Below, one piece after another: positions 15,598-23,913 of a DNA stretch of 64,000 bases. This stretch comes from an uncultured Dokdonia sp. (lineage in GTDB: Bacteria > Bacteroidota > Bacteroidia > Flavobacteriales > Flavobacteriaceae): the NCBI RefSeq assembly GCF_947492535.1, contig NZ_CANLNH010000010.1, positions 113,574 through 177,573 of the forward strand, given 5' to 3'. The notes beneath the pieces are model-generated. The model was not told where the DNA came from. It searched no databases and saw only the letters and a list, made by a program, of their open reading frames with translations. Both the position numbers and the translations under genes were made by a program. Within the stretch, counting starts at the first letter, position 1. The number at the start of each line of letters is the position of its first letter.

Positions 15598-16397
15598 TGG
15601 AAGAACATGTGTATAAAAAAATAGAGGCGTATATAAGTGGCACTATGTCTGCAGAAGATGCGCAACAATTTGATTTACAGATGGAAATACAGCCAGAATT
15701 AAGAGAAGAAGTCGCTTTATATACGTCTATAAATCATCATCTCTCTGAAACTGAATATGATGATGTGATTTCTGACTCTGATTATAAAAAGCAATTGGAT
15801 ACGTATTTAAAAGATGAAGAAGCAGTAGCTATTAAAAAGAAATTATCACTCGTAAAGGAAGAGTATATGGCAACTCTACAAGAAGAGAAGCCAAAAAGTA
15901 AAATCCGCCCACTGTATTATATTTTATCAAGTGCTGCTGTCATTGCGTTAGTATTCGGATTGTTATTTACGGGGAATTCAAATGAAGATCTTTACGCTAA
16001 TTATTACCAATCCTCAGACTTACCTTCTTTTACAAGCAGATCAGATCAAACCTCATTACTTTCAAAAGCGAGTATTGATTTTAAAGAAGGAGATCTAGAC
16101 ACTTCTTTAACAACCTTTCAAGAATACATTACGAAAACTGAAGATGTAGACCCTCTTGTATATGTATATACGGGCTTGATTTATTCAGAAAATCAAGAAC
16201 TTCAAAAAGCCATAGCACAATTTGATCTTTTAGAACAATCAAAAAGTCTTGATCGCTCGCGTGCATTATGGTATAAGGCATTGACGTATCTCAAATTTGA
16301 AGATGTGTCTAAAACTAAAGAAATGCTTATAGTTATTCTTGAAAATCGATCCAATTATAAATATCAAGAAGCAAAAGAACTCCTTGATAAATTGTGA
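15597..16397 (+). CDS. Single-pass TPR protein, probable anti-sigma factor, copy B
   Basis: The protein has 266 residues, exactly as long as its paralogue at 7602-8402. Residues 1-100 are cytoplasmic with an anti-sigma-like first helix pair, a membrane helix spans about 106-124, and TPR-like repeats cover about 155-266. The segment DLYANYYQSSDLPSFTSR right after the helix is matched by the paralogue. Equal length and coupling to the sigma gene argue that the two proteins form a functional pair. It likely holds the sigma factor at the membrane until a periplasmic signal arrives; this is inferred, not shown. Confidence 0.75.
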   Translation: MEEHVYKKIEAYISGTMSAEDAQQFDLQMEIQPELREEVALYTSINHHLSETEYDDVISDSDYKKQLDTYLKDEEAVAIKKKLSLVKEEYMATLQEEKPKSKIRPLYYILSSAAVIALVFGLLFTGNSNEDLYANYYQSSDLPSFTSRSDQTSLLSKASIDFKEGDLDTSLTTFQEYITKTEDVDPLVYVYTGLIYSENQELQKAIAQFDLLEQSKSLDRSRALWYKALTYLKFEDVSKTKEMLIVILENRSNYKYQEAKELLDKL

Positions 16398-16423
16398 TTG
16401 TTTAGTAGGTAAACGATATTTGC

Positions 16424-16441
16424 TGTGATGTAATGATCACA
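16424..16441. promoter_or_regulatory. Inverted repeat before the endonuclease gene
   Basis: TGTGAT, six bases, ATCACA, ending five bases before the ATG at 16447. It could be an operator or an RNA hairpin over the start region. No T run follows, so it is not a usual terminator. Confidence 0.35.
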
Positions 16442-16446
16442 GATAC

Positions 16447-17256
16447 ATGAAAAGAAAATATACCTATCCGCTTCTTGTTGTTCTATTTATGTTAGGATAC
16501 TTGGCTTTTGAAAAATATGCCAATCAAAAGTTAGACGGACCTATTGTAAAAGCAGGAGCAGAAGAAAAGGAAGCTACCAATACCTATTTTTTACCCACCT
16601 CTACAACAGGACAAGTCATTCATCATAATTATTATTCCCTTAGCTATAGTGAGACAGATGAACAAGCAGAGTGGGTAGCATATGAGCTTAAGAAATCTCA
16701 GGTAGTTAATAGCGATTTTAAACGCCCTTATTTTGAAGTAGATCCCGCTGTAAAAACGGCATCTGCACATTGGCGTAATTATAAAAAATCTGGATATGAC
16801 CGCGGACATCTATGCCCTGCAGGCGATCGAGAGTTTAGTAAAGATGCTTATAATGAAACTTTTCTGACTAGCAATATTACACCACAAGAGCATAGTTTTA
16901 ATGCAGGTGTTTGGAATCGATTAGAACAAAAAGTTCGCTATTGGGCAAAAAAATACGATGGCGTTTTTGTCGTAACGGGTGGCGTTTTAAAAGACAAGAG
17001 CACTTCTATTGGAACAGAAAAGGTGACAGTACCAAACTCTTTTTATAAGATCATTTATGACCGTTCAGGAGGGAACACACGTATGATTGCTTTTTTAATG
17101 GACCACAAACAATCAGATGCTCCTTTGTACAACTTTGTTACTTCTGTAGATGAAATAGAAAAACGCACTGGAATTGATTTCTTTCCAGAGTTAGACGACA
17201 CGTTAGAAAATAGCTTGGAGGCTTCTTCGGATTATAAACAGTGGAGTTTTAGGTAA
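16447..17256 (+). CDS. Secreted or anchored DNA/RNA non-specific endonuclease
   Basis: The protein has 269 residues with an N-terminal hydrophobic segment (about 7-23) acting as a signal or anchor. The beta-beta-alpha-metal nuclease signature DRGHLCPAGD lies near residue 118, with the catalytic His in DRGH and a metal-binding Asn in the later NAGVWNRLE segment. Family members cut DNA and RNA with magnesium and act in nutrition, defence or killing. It follows the anti-sigma-like gene by 49 bases and may belong to its operon, taking the place that the VKOR fusion has in module A. A bound periplasmic location would keep it from the chromosome. Confidence 0.85.
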   Translation: MKRKYTYPLLVVLFMLGYLAFEKYANQKLDGPIVKAGAEEKEATNTYFLPTSTTGQVIHHNYYSLSYSETDEQAEWVAYELKKSQVVNSDFKRPYFEVDPAVKTASAHWRNYKKSGYDRGHLCPAGDREFSKDAYNETFLTSNITPQEHSFNAGVWNRLEQKVRYWAKKYDGVFVVTGGVLKDKSTSIGTEKVTVPNSFYKIIYDRSGGNTRMIAFLMDHKQSDAPLYNFVTSVDEIEKRTGIDFFPELDDTLENSLEASSDYKQWSFR

Positions 17257-17269
17257 TAATGTTTCTATA

Positions 17270-17289
17270 TACGCTTTCGCGAAAGCGTA
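17270..17289. repeat. 20-bp palindrome, intergenic
   Basis: TACGCTTTCGCGAAAGCGTA, perfect, with flanking ATA and TAT extending the symmetry, just after the endonuclease gene. Confidence 0.95.
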
Positions 17290-17430
17290 TAAATACACTA
17301 ATCCATAGTATTTATTGGGTATTAAAGAATGTGTTGCGTTATTCCCAATAGTATAGAATAGTTATACATACTATTATATTAAAGTCAACACATTTGTCTG
17401 GTCGAGCGCAGTTGAGACCTAATTTATTTT

Positions 17431-17572
17431 AAAAACTACAAATTCTAGAAAACAACCACCCCGTTTTTTAATTGAACCATGATGAATAAGTCTATGTTCT
17501 ATGATCTAATAGCAAAGCGATCTATACTCTTTTTGTCACCATTCATTCACTCGATTACCATCCAATTTAATA
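17431..17572. repeat. 142-bp direct repeat, copy 1 (contains rodA tail fragment)
   Basis: It matches 17624-17765 with about four differences. The part at 17536-17572 corresponds to the last dozen codons of rodA, so this copy is a stray duplicate of the gene end plus its downstream DNA. Confidence 0.9.
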
Positions 17573-17623
17573 GATGTAAAGTAAAAGGAGAGATACACGG
17601 AAAGTTTTCTATAATTTGTGTAG

Positions 17624-17765
17624 AAAAACTACAAATTCTAGAAAACAACCACCCCATTTTTTAATTGAATCATGATGAATAAGTCTATGTTCTATGATCT
17701 AATAGCAAAGCGATCTATACTCTTTTTGTCACCATTCATTCACTCGATTACCATCCAACTTAATA
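17624..17765. repeat. 142-bp direct repeat, copy 2 (overlaps the real rodA end)
   Basis: The second copy lies 193 bases from the first. It includes the true rodA stop at 17729 and final codons; the first copy therefore probably arose from this one. Confidence 0.9.
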
Positions 17766-18988
17766 AAAATAAATAGTAAAATAGTAAACCCCCAAAAGCC
17801 GGAGCCTCCATAGCTAAAAAAGGGAAGGGGTATTCCAATCGTAGGGAGTAGTCCTGTCACCATTCCTACATTGACGGCAAAGTGAATAAATAGAATACCC
17901 GCAACACTATACCCATAGATACGACTAAACTCATTTTTTTGCTTCTCAGAAAGCTGTATAATCCGTAAAATGAGAAGAACAAAAAGCACAACGACTAAAC
18001 CGCTTCCCATAAAACCCCATTCTTCTCCTACAGCACTAAAGATATAATCGGTGTCTTGTTCTGGGACAAATTTACCTGTTGTTTGTGTTCCTTGTAAGAA
18101 GCCTTGACCAGTCCAGCCTCCATTACCGATGGCGATCTCACTTTGGCGTGTGTTATACCCAATACTTTGCGTATCTACTTCCTTTCCTAAAACAATATTA
18201 AAACGATCTCTATGGCGCTGTTGGAATACATTTTCGAAGATATAGTTTACAGAAAAAGAAAATAGCGTACAAGATAAAATGATCCCTAGATACAACATTT
18301 TAGAGGGACGCCTTTTTCTGTTTTTTAGAAAAAATAATATAGCAATTCCCACAACACCTAATGCAATGTATAGCGGTCCAAATAAAAGCGTGAGTACAAA
18401 TAAAGTAACTACAGAAGCCCCTAAAATAAGATATACTGCTGCGATACCTTCTCTATATAATGGAAAAAAGAATGCAGCATACACAAGGGCACTTCCAGGA
18501 TCTGGTTGAGGTATTATGACCAGTGCTGGAATAGCGATGATAAGAAATGCTCGTAATTGATCTCGTAATGTTTTTATGTTGGTTTGGATGTCACTTAAGT
18601 ATTTAGCAAGAGCTAGTGCTGTAGCTACTTTTGCAAATTCACTAGGCTGTAATGTAAAAGATCCGAAAGCAAACCAGCTGGTTGCTCCATTTATGTTTTT
18701 ACCAAGTGGGAATAACAGAAGCAATGATAAGATGGCGACAACATAAATTAAACTTGAAAACCGTTCAAAGAATTTACTATCTAGAAATAAAATAAAGGTG
18801 ATAATGATAAAGCCTAGTCCGATCCAAATGAGTTGTTTGAAATGGAGATTTTCTAAACTAAAGAAATTTTCAATTTCAGGGTTGTATGACGCAGAATAAA
18901 TACTTAACCATCCTATGCTAATGAGTGCTAAGTATATTAAAATAAGTGCCCAATCAAAACTACCTACACTACGTGATCCAGTACTCAT
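17729..18988 (-). CDS. rodA: Rod-shape peptidoglycan polymerase RodA (SEDS)
   Basis: The protein has 419 residues with about ten membrane helices. RodA is the SEDS glycosyltransferase that polymerises lipid II for side-wall growth together with PBP2. Visible SEDS features are QPDPGSALVY in a large loop, and GEEWGFMG and FFSYGGSGFW near the C-terminus. The start overlaps the stop of the PBP2 gene by four bases, and the gene is last in the mreB-mreC-mreD-mrdA-rodA unit. The final codons lie in a duplicated segment. Identification is secure. Confidence 0.97.
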   Translation of the reverse strand: MSTGSRSVGSFDWALILIYLALISIGWLSIYSASYNPEIENFFSLENLHFKQLIWIGLGFIIITFILFLDSKFFERFSSLIYVVAILSLLLLFPLGKNINGATSWFAFGSFTLQPSEFAKVATALALAKYLSDIQTNIKTLRDQLRAFLIIAIPALVIIPQPDPGSALVYAAFFFPLYREGIAAVYLILGASVVTLFVLTLLFGPLYIALGVVGIAILFFLKNRKRRPSKMLYLGIILSCTLFSFSVNYIFENVFQQRHRDRFNIVLGKEVDTQSIGYNTRQSEIAIGNGGWTGQGFLQGTQTTGKFVPEQDTDYIFSAVGEEWGFMGSGLVVVLFVLLILRIIQLSEKQKNEFSRIYGYSVAGILFIHFAVNVGMVTGLLPTIGIPLPFFSYGGSGFWGFTILLFIFIKLDGNRVNEW

Positions 18989-20907
18989 AATTCCTGATTT
19001 TCTTCTGCCAAGAATTTAGCACTTATCCTTTTTCCGTCATTTATAGGAAATGGCTTTCCAAGTAAAGGTTTCTGATATTCTTCTTCAAGACTATGTGTAA
19101 GTACCCAATTTTCAAGATCTTTACGAGTGACTTCTCCTTTGAGATATTTTTCTATCATCACAGAAGCAATACGGCCTCCAAATCGAGCGCCCCAATACCC
19201 ATTTTCTACAAAGACGGCAATAGCTATTTTAGGGTTATCCTTAGGTGCAAAAGCAATAAATACAGAGTGATCTGTTAAGTCTACTCTCTTGCCGTCAATT
19301 CTTATACTATTTTCAGCGGTACCTGTCTTACCACATATTTCTATGCCCGGTACTTTCAAAAAATTTGCTGTCCCCCCACTATAATTATATACATTATTAA
19401 GTCCTTCAATCACAGGTTCAAAATGTTTAGGTTCAATGGTGGTAACTTGTTTTTCTTTATACTTTGAAGGAATCGTATCTACACCACTTATATTTTTAAT
19501 AATATGGGGTTTGTAAAACCACCCTCTATTGGCAATAGCAGCTGTAAAATTCACCATTTGCATAGGTGTCATTAAAACTTCTCCCTGACCTATCGCATTA
19601 GAGATGGTAGCTGTAGTTCCCCAACGATAGGTAGGGTAATTATATGACCTATTATACATTTTGGCATTGGGGATTAGCCCTTTTCTGCCAGTTGGTAAGT
19701 CATAACCCATAAAATTACCTAGACCAAAACTAGCTAAATGCTTCCTCCAACTTTCAATGCCTTCTTGTGGAGTGTTATATTTATCAATAGTACTTCGATA
19801 TACACTTGCAAAATAACTATTGCAGGAATATGCAATACCATCTATAAGTTGTACAGGACTTTTGTGGTGATGACAGCCTAATGGTTTTTTTCCACCATAT
19901 CGATATCCTCCATTACAATATACCTTGTTTTCGGTAGAGACAACACCTTCTTGTAAAGCAATAAGAGATGTTAAGGCTTTAAATGGAGATCCAGGAGGAT
20001 ATTCTCCTTGCAGTACTCTGTCAAATAAGGGTTTAGCAATGCTGTCTGCATCTAATTGTGTGTAATTCTTAGAGCGTTCTCTACCTACCAATAAAGCAGG
20101 ATCATAGTTAGGAGCTGCAACCAAGGCAAGGATTTCTCCAGTAGCAGGTTCTAAAGCCACAATACCTCCTCGTTTATTGACCATAAGCTCTTCTCCATAC
20201 TTTTGAAGTTCTGCATCTATCGTTAATTGGATATTGCGACCCGCTACAGGTAGTGTGTCTAGTTTTCCTTCTTTATAAGGCGCGATCACTCTATTAAAAC
20301 GATCTTTTTGATATCTTTTTACACCTTTTACGCCTCGCAATACTTTTTCGTATTGTTGCTCAACGCCTTGACGACCTATCAAATCTCCAGACTTATAATA
20401 AGGATCTTTTTTAATCATGCTTTGGTTGACTTCTTGGATGTATCCTAAGAAATTAGCGCCAAAATCTATCTGGTAATCCCGTAACGAACGTTTTTGTATA
20501 TAAAACCCTTCGTACTTATGCATTTGTTCTCCTAGATACGCATAATCTTCAGTAGACATGGTAGGGACAATAACGGCGGGTAACCAAGATGCTCTTCTTC
20601 TAGCTCTATTTAATTCTTTAAGTAATTTTTCTTTTTCAATCCCTAATAACTTACAGAGTCCTAATGTATCGAAAGGTTTTATATCCTGAGGGATCGCCAT
20701 AAGATCATAAGATGGCTGATTGGAAACCAGAAGTTGATTATTGCGATCGTAAATATGCCCGCGTTGTGGATAGTCATATACGACTTTTATAGCATTATTC
20801 TCTGATTTTATAACGGCAGAAGTATCGTATATCTGTAAATAGAAAAGCCTTCCCATAAATAATAGGCCTGTACTAAGTACAATAGAAAGGAGTAATAGTT
20901 TTCTCAT
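18985..20907 (-). CDS. mrdA: Penicillin-binding protein 2 (transpeptidase)
   Basis: The 640-residue protein has an N-terminal membrane helix, a dimerisation domain (RGHIYDRNNQLL region near residues 50-70) and a transpeptidase domain with the three active-site motifs: S307-P-F-K, S361-C-N and K527-T-G. It cross-links peptidoglycan during elongation, acting outside the membrane with RodA. It overlaps both neighbours by four bases (mreD before, rodA after), so the three are co-translated. Length and motifs are normal. Confidence 0.97.
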   Translation of the reverse strand: MRKLLLLSIVLSTGLLFMGRLFYLQIYDTSAVIKSENNAIKVVYDYPQRGHIYDRNNQLLVSNQPSYDLMAIPQDIKPFDTLGLCKLLGIEKEKLLKELNRARRRASWLPAVIVPTMSTEDYAYLGEQMHKYEGFYIQKRSLRDYQIDFGANFLGYIQEVNQSMIKKDPYYKSGDLIGRQGVEQQYEKVLRGVKGVKRYQKDRFNRVIAPYKEGKLDTLPVAGRNIQLTIDAELQKYGEELMVNKRGGIVALEPATGEILALVAAPNYDPALLVGRERSKNYTQLDADSIAKPLFDRVLQGEYPPGSPFKALTSLIALQEGVVSTENKVYCNGGYRYGGKKPLGCHHHKSPVQLIDGIAYSCNSYFASVYRSTIDKYNTPQEGIESWRKHLASFGLGNFMGYDLPTGRKGLIPNAKMYNRSYNYPTYRWGTTATISNAIGQGEVLMTPMQMVNFTAAIANRGWFYKPHIIKNISGVDTIPSKYKEKQVTTIEPKHFEPVIEGLNNVYNYSGGTANFLKVPGIEICGKTGTAENSIRIDGKRVDLTDHSVFIAFAPKDNPKIAIAVFVENGYWGARFGGRIASVMIEKYLKGEVTRKDLENWVLTHSLEEEYQKPLLGKPFPINDGKRISAKFLAEENQEL

Positions 20908-21410
20908 TCTCGACGACTGCTAAAAAGAATATTAAACATAAGGCATAAAATACTGGTGAATATACCTGTAAACAACGTTTTTTTAAGGATATAAATTATA
21001 TTAGATATGTTAAAAACTTCCAAAGAAAAGAGTACAAGGTGATGTACAAAAACAAGACTTGAGATATACACTAAACGCTCATAGAAAGAAACGTTAGGCA
21101 GTTTGATAGCGTTGTATTCGTAACTCACCCCAAACGTTAATCGTAAAGCGATAGGTCTAAAGTAGGCAATTACTAGACACGCTGCAGCATGAATACCCCC
21201 ACTATTATCAAACATGTCCATAGTAAGACCTGTTAAAAAAGCAATAAATAAATACAAAGAACGATTTGCATTAAAAGGGAATACCAAAATAAATAGCATG
21301 TATGGATATGGATTAATATATCCCATAAAATCAATATTGTTAAATATCAATACCTGTGCTAATATCAAGCATATAAAACGGACACTATTTACAAGAACAC
21401 TATTCTTCAT
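20904..21410 (-). CDS. mreD: Rod shape-determining protein MreD
   Basis: This small integral membrane protein of 168 residues has about five helices. MreD belongs to the elongasome with MreB, MreC, PBP2 and RodA. The family is poorly conserved; the call rests on size, hydrophobic profile (FMGYINPYPYMLFILVFP is typical of Bacteroidota MreD) and position. It overlaps mreC by 11 bases and mrdA by four. Confidence 0.92.
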   Translation of the reverse strand: MKNSVLVNSVRFICLILAQVLIFNNIDFMGYINPYPYMLFILVFPFNANRSLYLFIAFLTGLTMDMFDNSGGIHAAACLVIAYFRPIALRLTFGVSYEYNAIKLPNVSFYERLVYISSLVFVHHLVLFSLEVFNISNIIYILKKTLFTGIFTSILCLMFNILFSSRRE

Positions 21411-22233
21411 TAGTGTTGTTTTCTTCTAGTGCGTTTATTTCTTCTAGATCATTGTTTTTAATAACATACACATGGCCTAAGCTTGTCATGTCATTAAATA
21501 ATCGGACAGATAATGTATAGAAGTTTTTACTATTATCTAGTTCAAGATTTTCAATAGTTCCTATAGGAATTCCTTTCGGGAAAATAGCCGATTGTCCACT
21601 TGTTTCAATAGTATCCCCAATCTTTACAGGTGCTTGTTCTTGCATGTCGATTACGGTCATTACATTAGGGTTTTGCCCATTCCACTCTAAGGTACCATAA
21701 TGCTCTGACGAGCGTAATTTTGCATTGGTTTTAAAATTGGTGTTTAAAATAGATAATACCGTACTGTATTTAGTAGATGTTTTTTCAATAAAACCAACAA
21801 TTCCTTGACTCGTGATGACTCCCATTTCTGGAGCAATACTATCTCTGCGTCCTGCTTTTAGTGTGATGATGTTGTCCGTTTTGGAATAGGAGTTTTTAAG
21901 AACCTTAGCAGGGATATATTTAAATAGACTTTCTGCATTAGTATAGATTGCTAATGAGTCTTTTTGATTTACAAGTGTACGTAATACAGATTCATTTTCG
22001 CGTAAGCGCGCATTTTCATCTAATAACTGCTGATTATAGGTTTTAAGATGAAAATACCCTTGAATATTACTTAATGATTCATAGACACCTCCTGAGAGAA
22101 AATTTGCCGAATTTATAAACTTACTTTTATGGTAAGAATGTGATTGAATCGTAAATACGAGCGAAATGAAAAATAAAAAAGCAAACAGTAGGAAGTTTTT
22201 ACTCCTTATCAAAAAATTGATGATCTGCTGCAT
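21400..22233 (-). CDS. mreC: Rod shape-determining protein MreC
   Basis: The protein has 277 residues: one N-terminal membrane helix (about 12-30), a coiled coil (about 65-110, with LLDENARLRENESVLR) and a beta-barrel core (about 125-260). MreC forms periplasmic filaments that activate PBP2. It lies 14 bases after mreB and overlaps mreD. A short acidic, Asn-rich tail follows the core. Nothing unusual. Confidence 0.95.
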   Translation of the reverse strand: MQQIINFLIRSKNFLLFAFLFFISLVFTIQSHSYHKSKFINSANFLSGGVYESLSNIQGYFHLKTYNQQLLDENARLRENESVLRTLVNQKDSLAIYTNAESLFKYIPAKVLKNSYSKTDNIITLKAGRRDSIAPEMGVITSQGIVGFIEKTSTKYSTVLSILNTNFKTNAKLRSSEHYGTLEWNGQNPNVMTVIDMQEQAPVKIGDTIETSGQSAIFPKGIPIGTIENLELDNSKNFYTLSVRLFNDMTSLGHVYVIKNNDLEEINALEENNTNEE

Positions 22234-22247
22234 GGGTCAACGACGGA

Positions 22248-23276
22248 TTATTTGATGAGTACGCTCTTGTATTTTGCAATGTTTTTAAGGCAAATTCCGG
22301 TTCCTCTTACAACGGCTCTTAATGGATCTTCTGCAATGTATACAGGAAGATCTGTTTTTTGAGAAAGACGCTTGTCTAAGCCTCTAAGCATTGAGCCTCC
22401 TCCTGCGAGATAAATCCCAGTATTGTAAATATCGGCAGCGAGTTCTGGTGGTGTTTGTGATAAGGTTTCCATCACTGCATCTTCAATACGAAGAATTGAT
22501 TTGTCTAACGCCTTTGCAATTTCTCTAAAAGAAATCTGTACCTGTTTAGGTTTCCCAGTAAGTAAATCACGTCCTTGAACACTCATTTCTTCTGGCGGCA
22601 CTTCCAAATCTTCTGTGGCAGCTCCTATTTGTATTTTAATTTTTTCAGCACTGCGCTCTCCTACATAAAGGTTATGTTGGGTACGCATATAATAGATAAT
22701 ATCATTTGTAAATACATCTCCTGCAATCTTAACCGACTTGTCACATACAATTCCTCCAAGAGCAATTACAGCAATCTCTGTGGTACCTCCTCCAATATCT
22801 ACAATCATATTTCCTTTAGGTTGCATGATATCTACACCAATACCTATAGCAGCAGCCATGGGTTCATGAATTAGATGTACTTCTTTCCCATTTACACGTT
22901 CAGCACTTTCTTTTACCGCACGCATCTCTACTTCGGTAATTCCAGAAGGAATACAAATTACCATACGCAATGCTGGTGGGAATAATTTTTTCTTAAGTGC
23001 AGGAATTTCTTTGATAAACATACTGATCATCTGCTCACTGGCATCAAAATCTGCGATCACTCCGTCTTTAAGCGGGCGAATTGTTTTGATGTTTTCGTGC
23101 GTTTTTCCTTGCATTTGTGCTGCTTCTTTTCCTACAGCAATAATTTTCTTTGTTGTACGATCACGAGCAACAATAGAGGGACTATCCACGACAACTTTAT
23201 CATTGTGAATAATCAGTGTGTTTGCAGTACCAAGGTCAATGGCAATGTCTTCTGTAAGGAAATCAAAAAATCCCAT
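22248..23276 (-). CDS. mreB: Actin-like cell shape protein MreB
   Basis: The 342-residue protein has the actin-type phosphate motif DLGTANT at 14-20, a second phosphate motif DIGGGTTEIAV and the adenosine motif AGGGSMLRG. MreB polymers on the inner membrane guide side-wall synthesis. It is the first gene of the five-gene cell-shape unit. The N-terminal MGFFDFLTED includes the hydrophobic FF often seen at the membrane-facing end. Identification is secure. Confidence 0.98.
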   Translation of the reverse strand: MGFFDFLTEDIAIDLGTANTLIIHNDKVVVDSPSIVARDRTTKKIIAVGKEAAQMQGKTHENIKTIRPLKDGVIADFDASEQMISMFIKEIPALKKKLFPPALRMVICIPSGITEVEMRAVKESAERVNGKEVHLIHEPMAAAIGIGVDIMQPKGNMIVDIGGGTTEIAVIALGGIVCDKSVKIAGDVFTNDIIYYMRTQHNLYVGERSAEKIKIQIGAATEDLEVPPEEMSVQGRDLLTGKPKQVQISFREIAKALDKSILRIEDAVMETLSQTPPELAADIYNTGIYLAGGGSMLRGLDKRLSQKTDLPVYIAEDPLRAVVRGTGICLKNIAKYKSVLIK

Positions 23277-23350
23277 AGGGCGAGATAGGGTATTAAATTT
23301 TAAATCGGTTTGTCGTATTCTCTAAATGTACAAATAATATTGTGTTTTTT

Positions 23351-23367
23351 ACGCTTTCGCAAAAAGC
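23351..23367. repeat. Decayed palindrome copy
   Basis: ACGCTTTCGCAAAAAGC: the left half matches the common palindrome and the right half is changed. It lies between mreB and a lipoprotein gene. Confidence 0.55.
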
Positions 23368-23375
23368 TATAAAAT

Positions 23376-23861
23376 TTATTTTGAATATGTTATTGTTGCA
23401 TTTATATTTTCATCATTAGTAATAATAATTTCTACAACTGAAATTAGATTCTCATTGTCGATTTGGAATGTTATTGTTCTTGGATCTCCATTAGAAGATT
23501 CAGTGTTAAAAATTAAACCAGTAGTATTAGATGTATACGTTCCTTGAGAATCAGGACTTACTAGACACTCGAATGGTGAAGTACTTGTATTTCCTCCAAT
23601 AAAAGGTTGCAATTCTCTGAAAGACATAGTATCTCCTTGAATAATAATGAGTCCATTACAATTAAAGACATTTGTAACATCTAAAGGTTCTAGAATGCCA
23701 TCTCCATCTATATCTATCTGTTCAGATGCAATTATAGATGCTATTGTATACGTTCCTGTAAGATCACTATTAGAGTTTTCATTTCCTCCGTCATCATCTG
23801 AGGAGCATGAGAATGTAAGTAATGCTGTAATCGCAATAAGTAGTAGGTTATTTTTTTTCAT
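23376..23861 (-). CDS. Lipocalin-like lipoprotein
   Basis: The protein has 161 residues. The signal peptide MKKNNLLLIAITALLTFS is followed by Cys and SSDDDGG, the acidic pattern that sends flavobacterial lipoproteins to the cell surface. The rest is beta-rich with LTGTYTIASI at the start, as in lipocalin-like domains common in this phylum, and a Ca-binding-like DIDGDGILEP segment. It stands alone between mreB and purH on the same strand. The ligand is unknown. Confidence 0.75.
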   Translation of the reverse strand: MKKNNLLLIAITALLTFSCSSDDDGGNENSNSDLTGTYTIASIIASEQIDIDGDGILEPLDVTNVFNCNGLIIIQGDTMSFRELQPFIGGNTSTSPFECLVSPDSQGTYTSNTTGLIFNTESSNGDPRTITFQIDNENLISVVEIIITNDENINATITYSK

Positions 23862-23881
23862 AATTTTTGTTAGTTGAATTG

Positions 23882-23898
23882 CTTTTCGCGAAAGCGTA
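23882..23898. repeat. Partial palindrome copy between lipoprotein and purH
   Basis: CTTTTCGCGAAAGCGTA: the right half is complete and the left half is shortened. Confidence 0.6.
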
Positions 23899-23913
23899 TA
23901 ACGTCTTAAACAA

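Larger units (their letters stand above)
17257..17728. other. Intergenic stretch with a duplicated segment
   Basis: No gene is supported. These 472 bases hold a perfect palindrome at 17270-17289 and one whole copy plus most of a second copy of a 142-bp direct repeat that carries the end of rodA. A short open frame over the repeat (17479-17664) is not convincing. Confidence 0.7.

Noticed and set aside
17479..17664. 61-codon plus-strand ORF
   Set aside because: It lies within the duplicated segment downstream of rodA and has no gene-like features.
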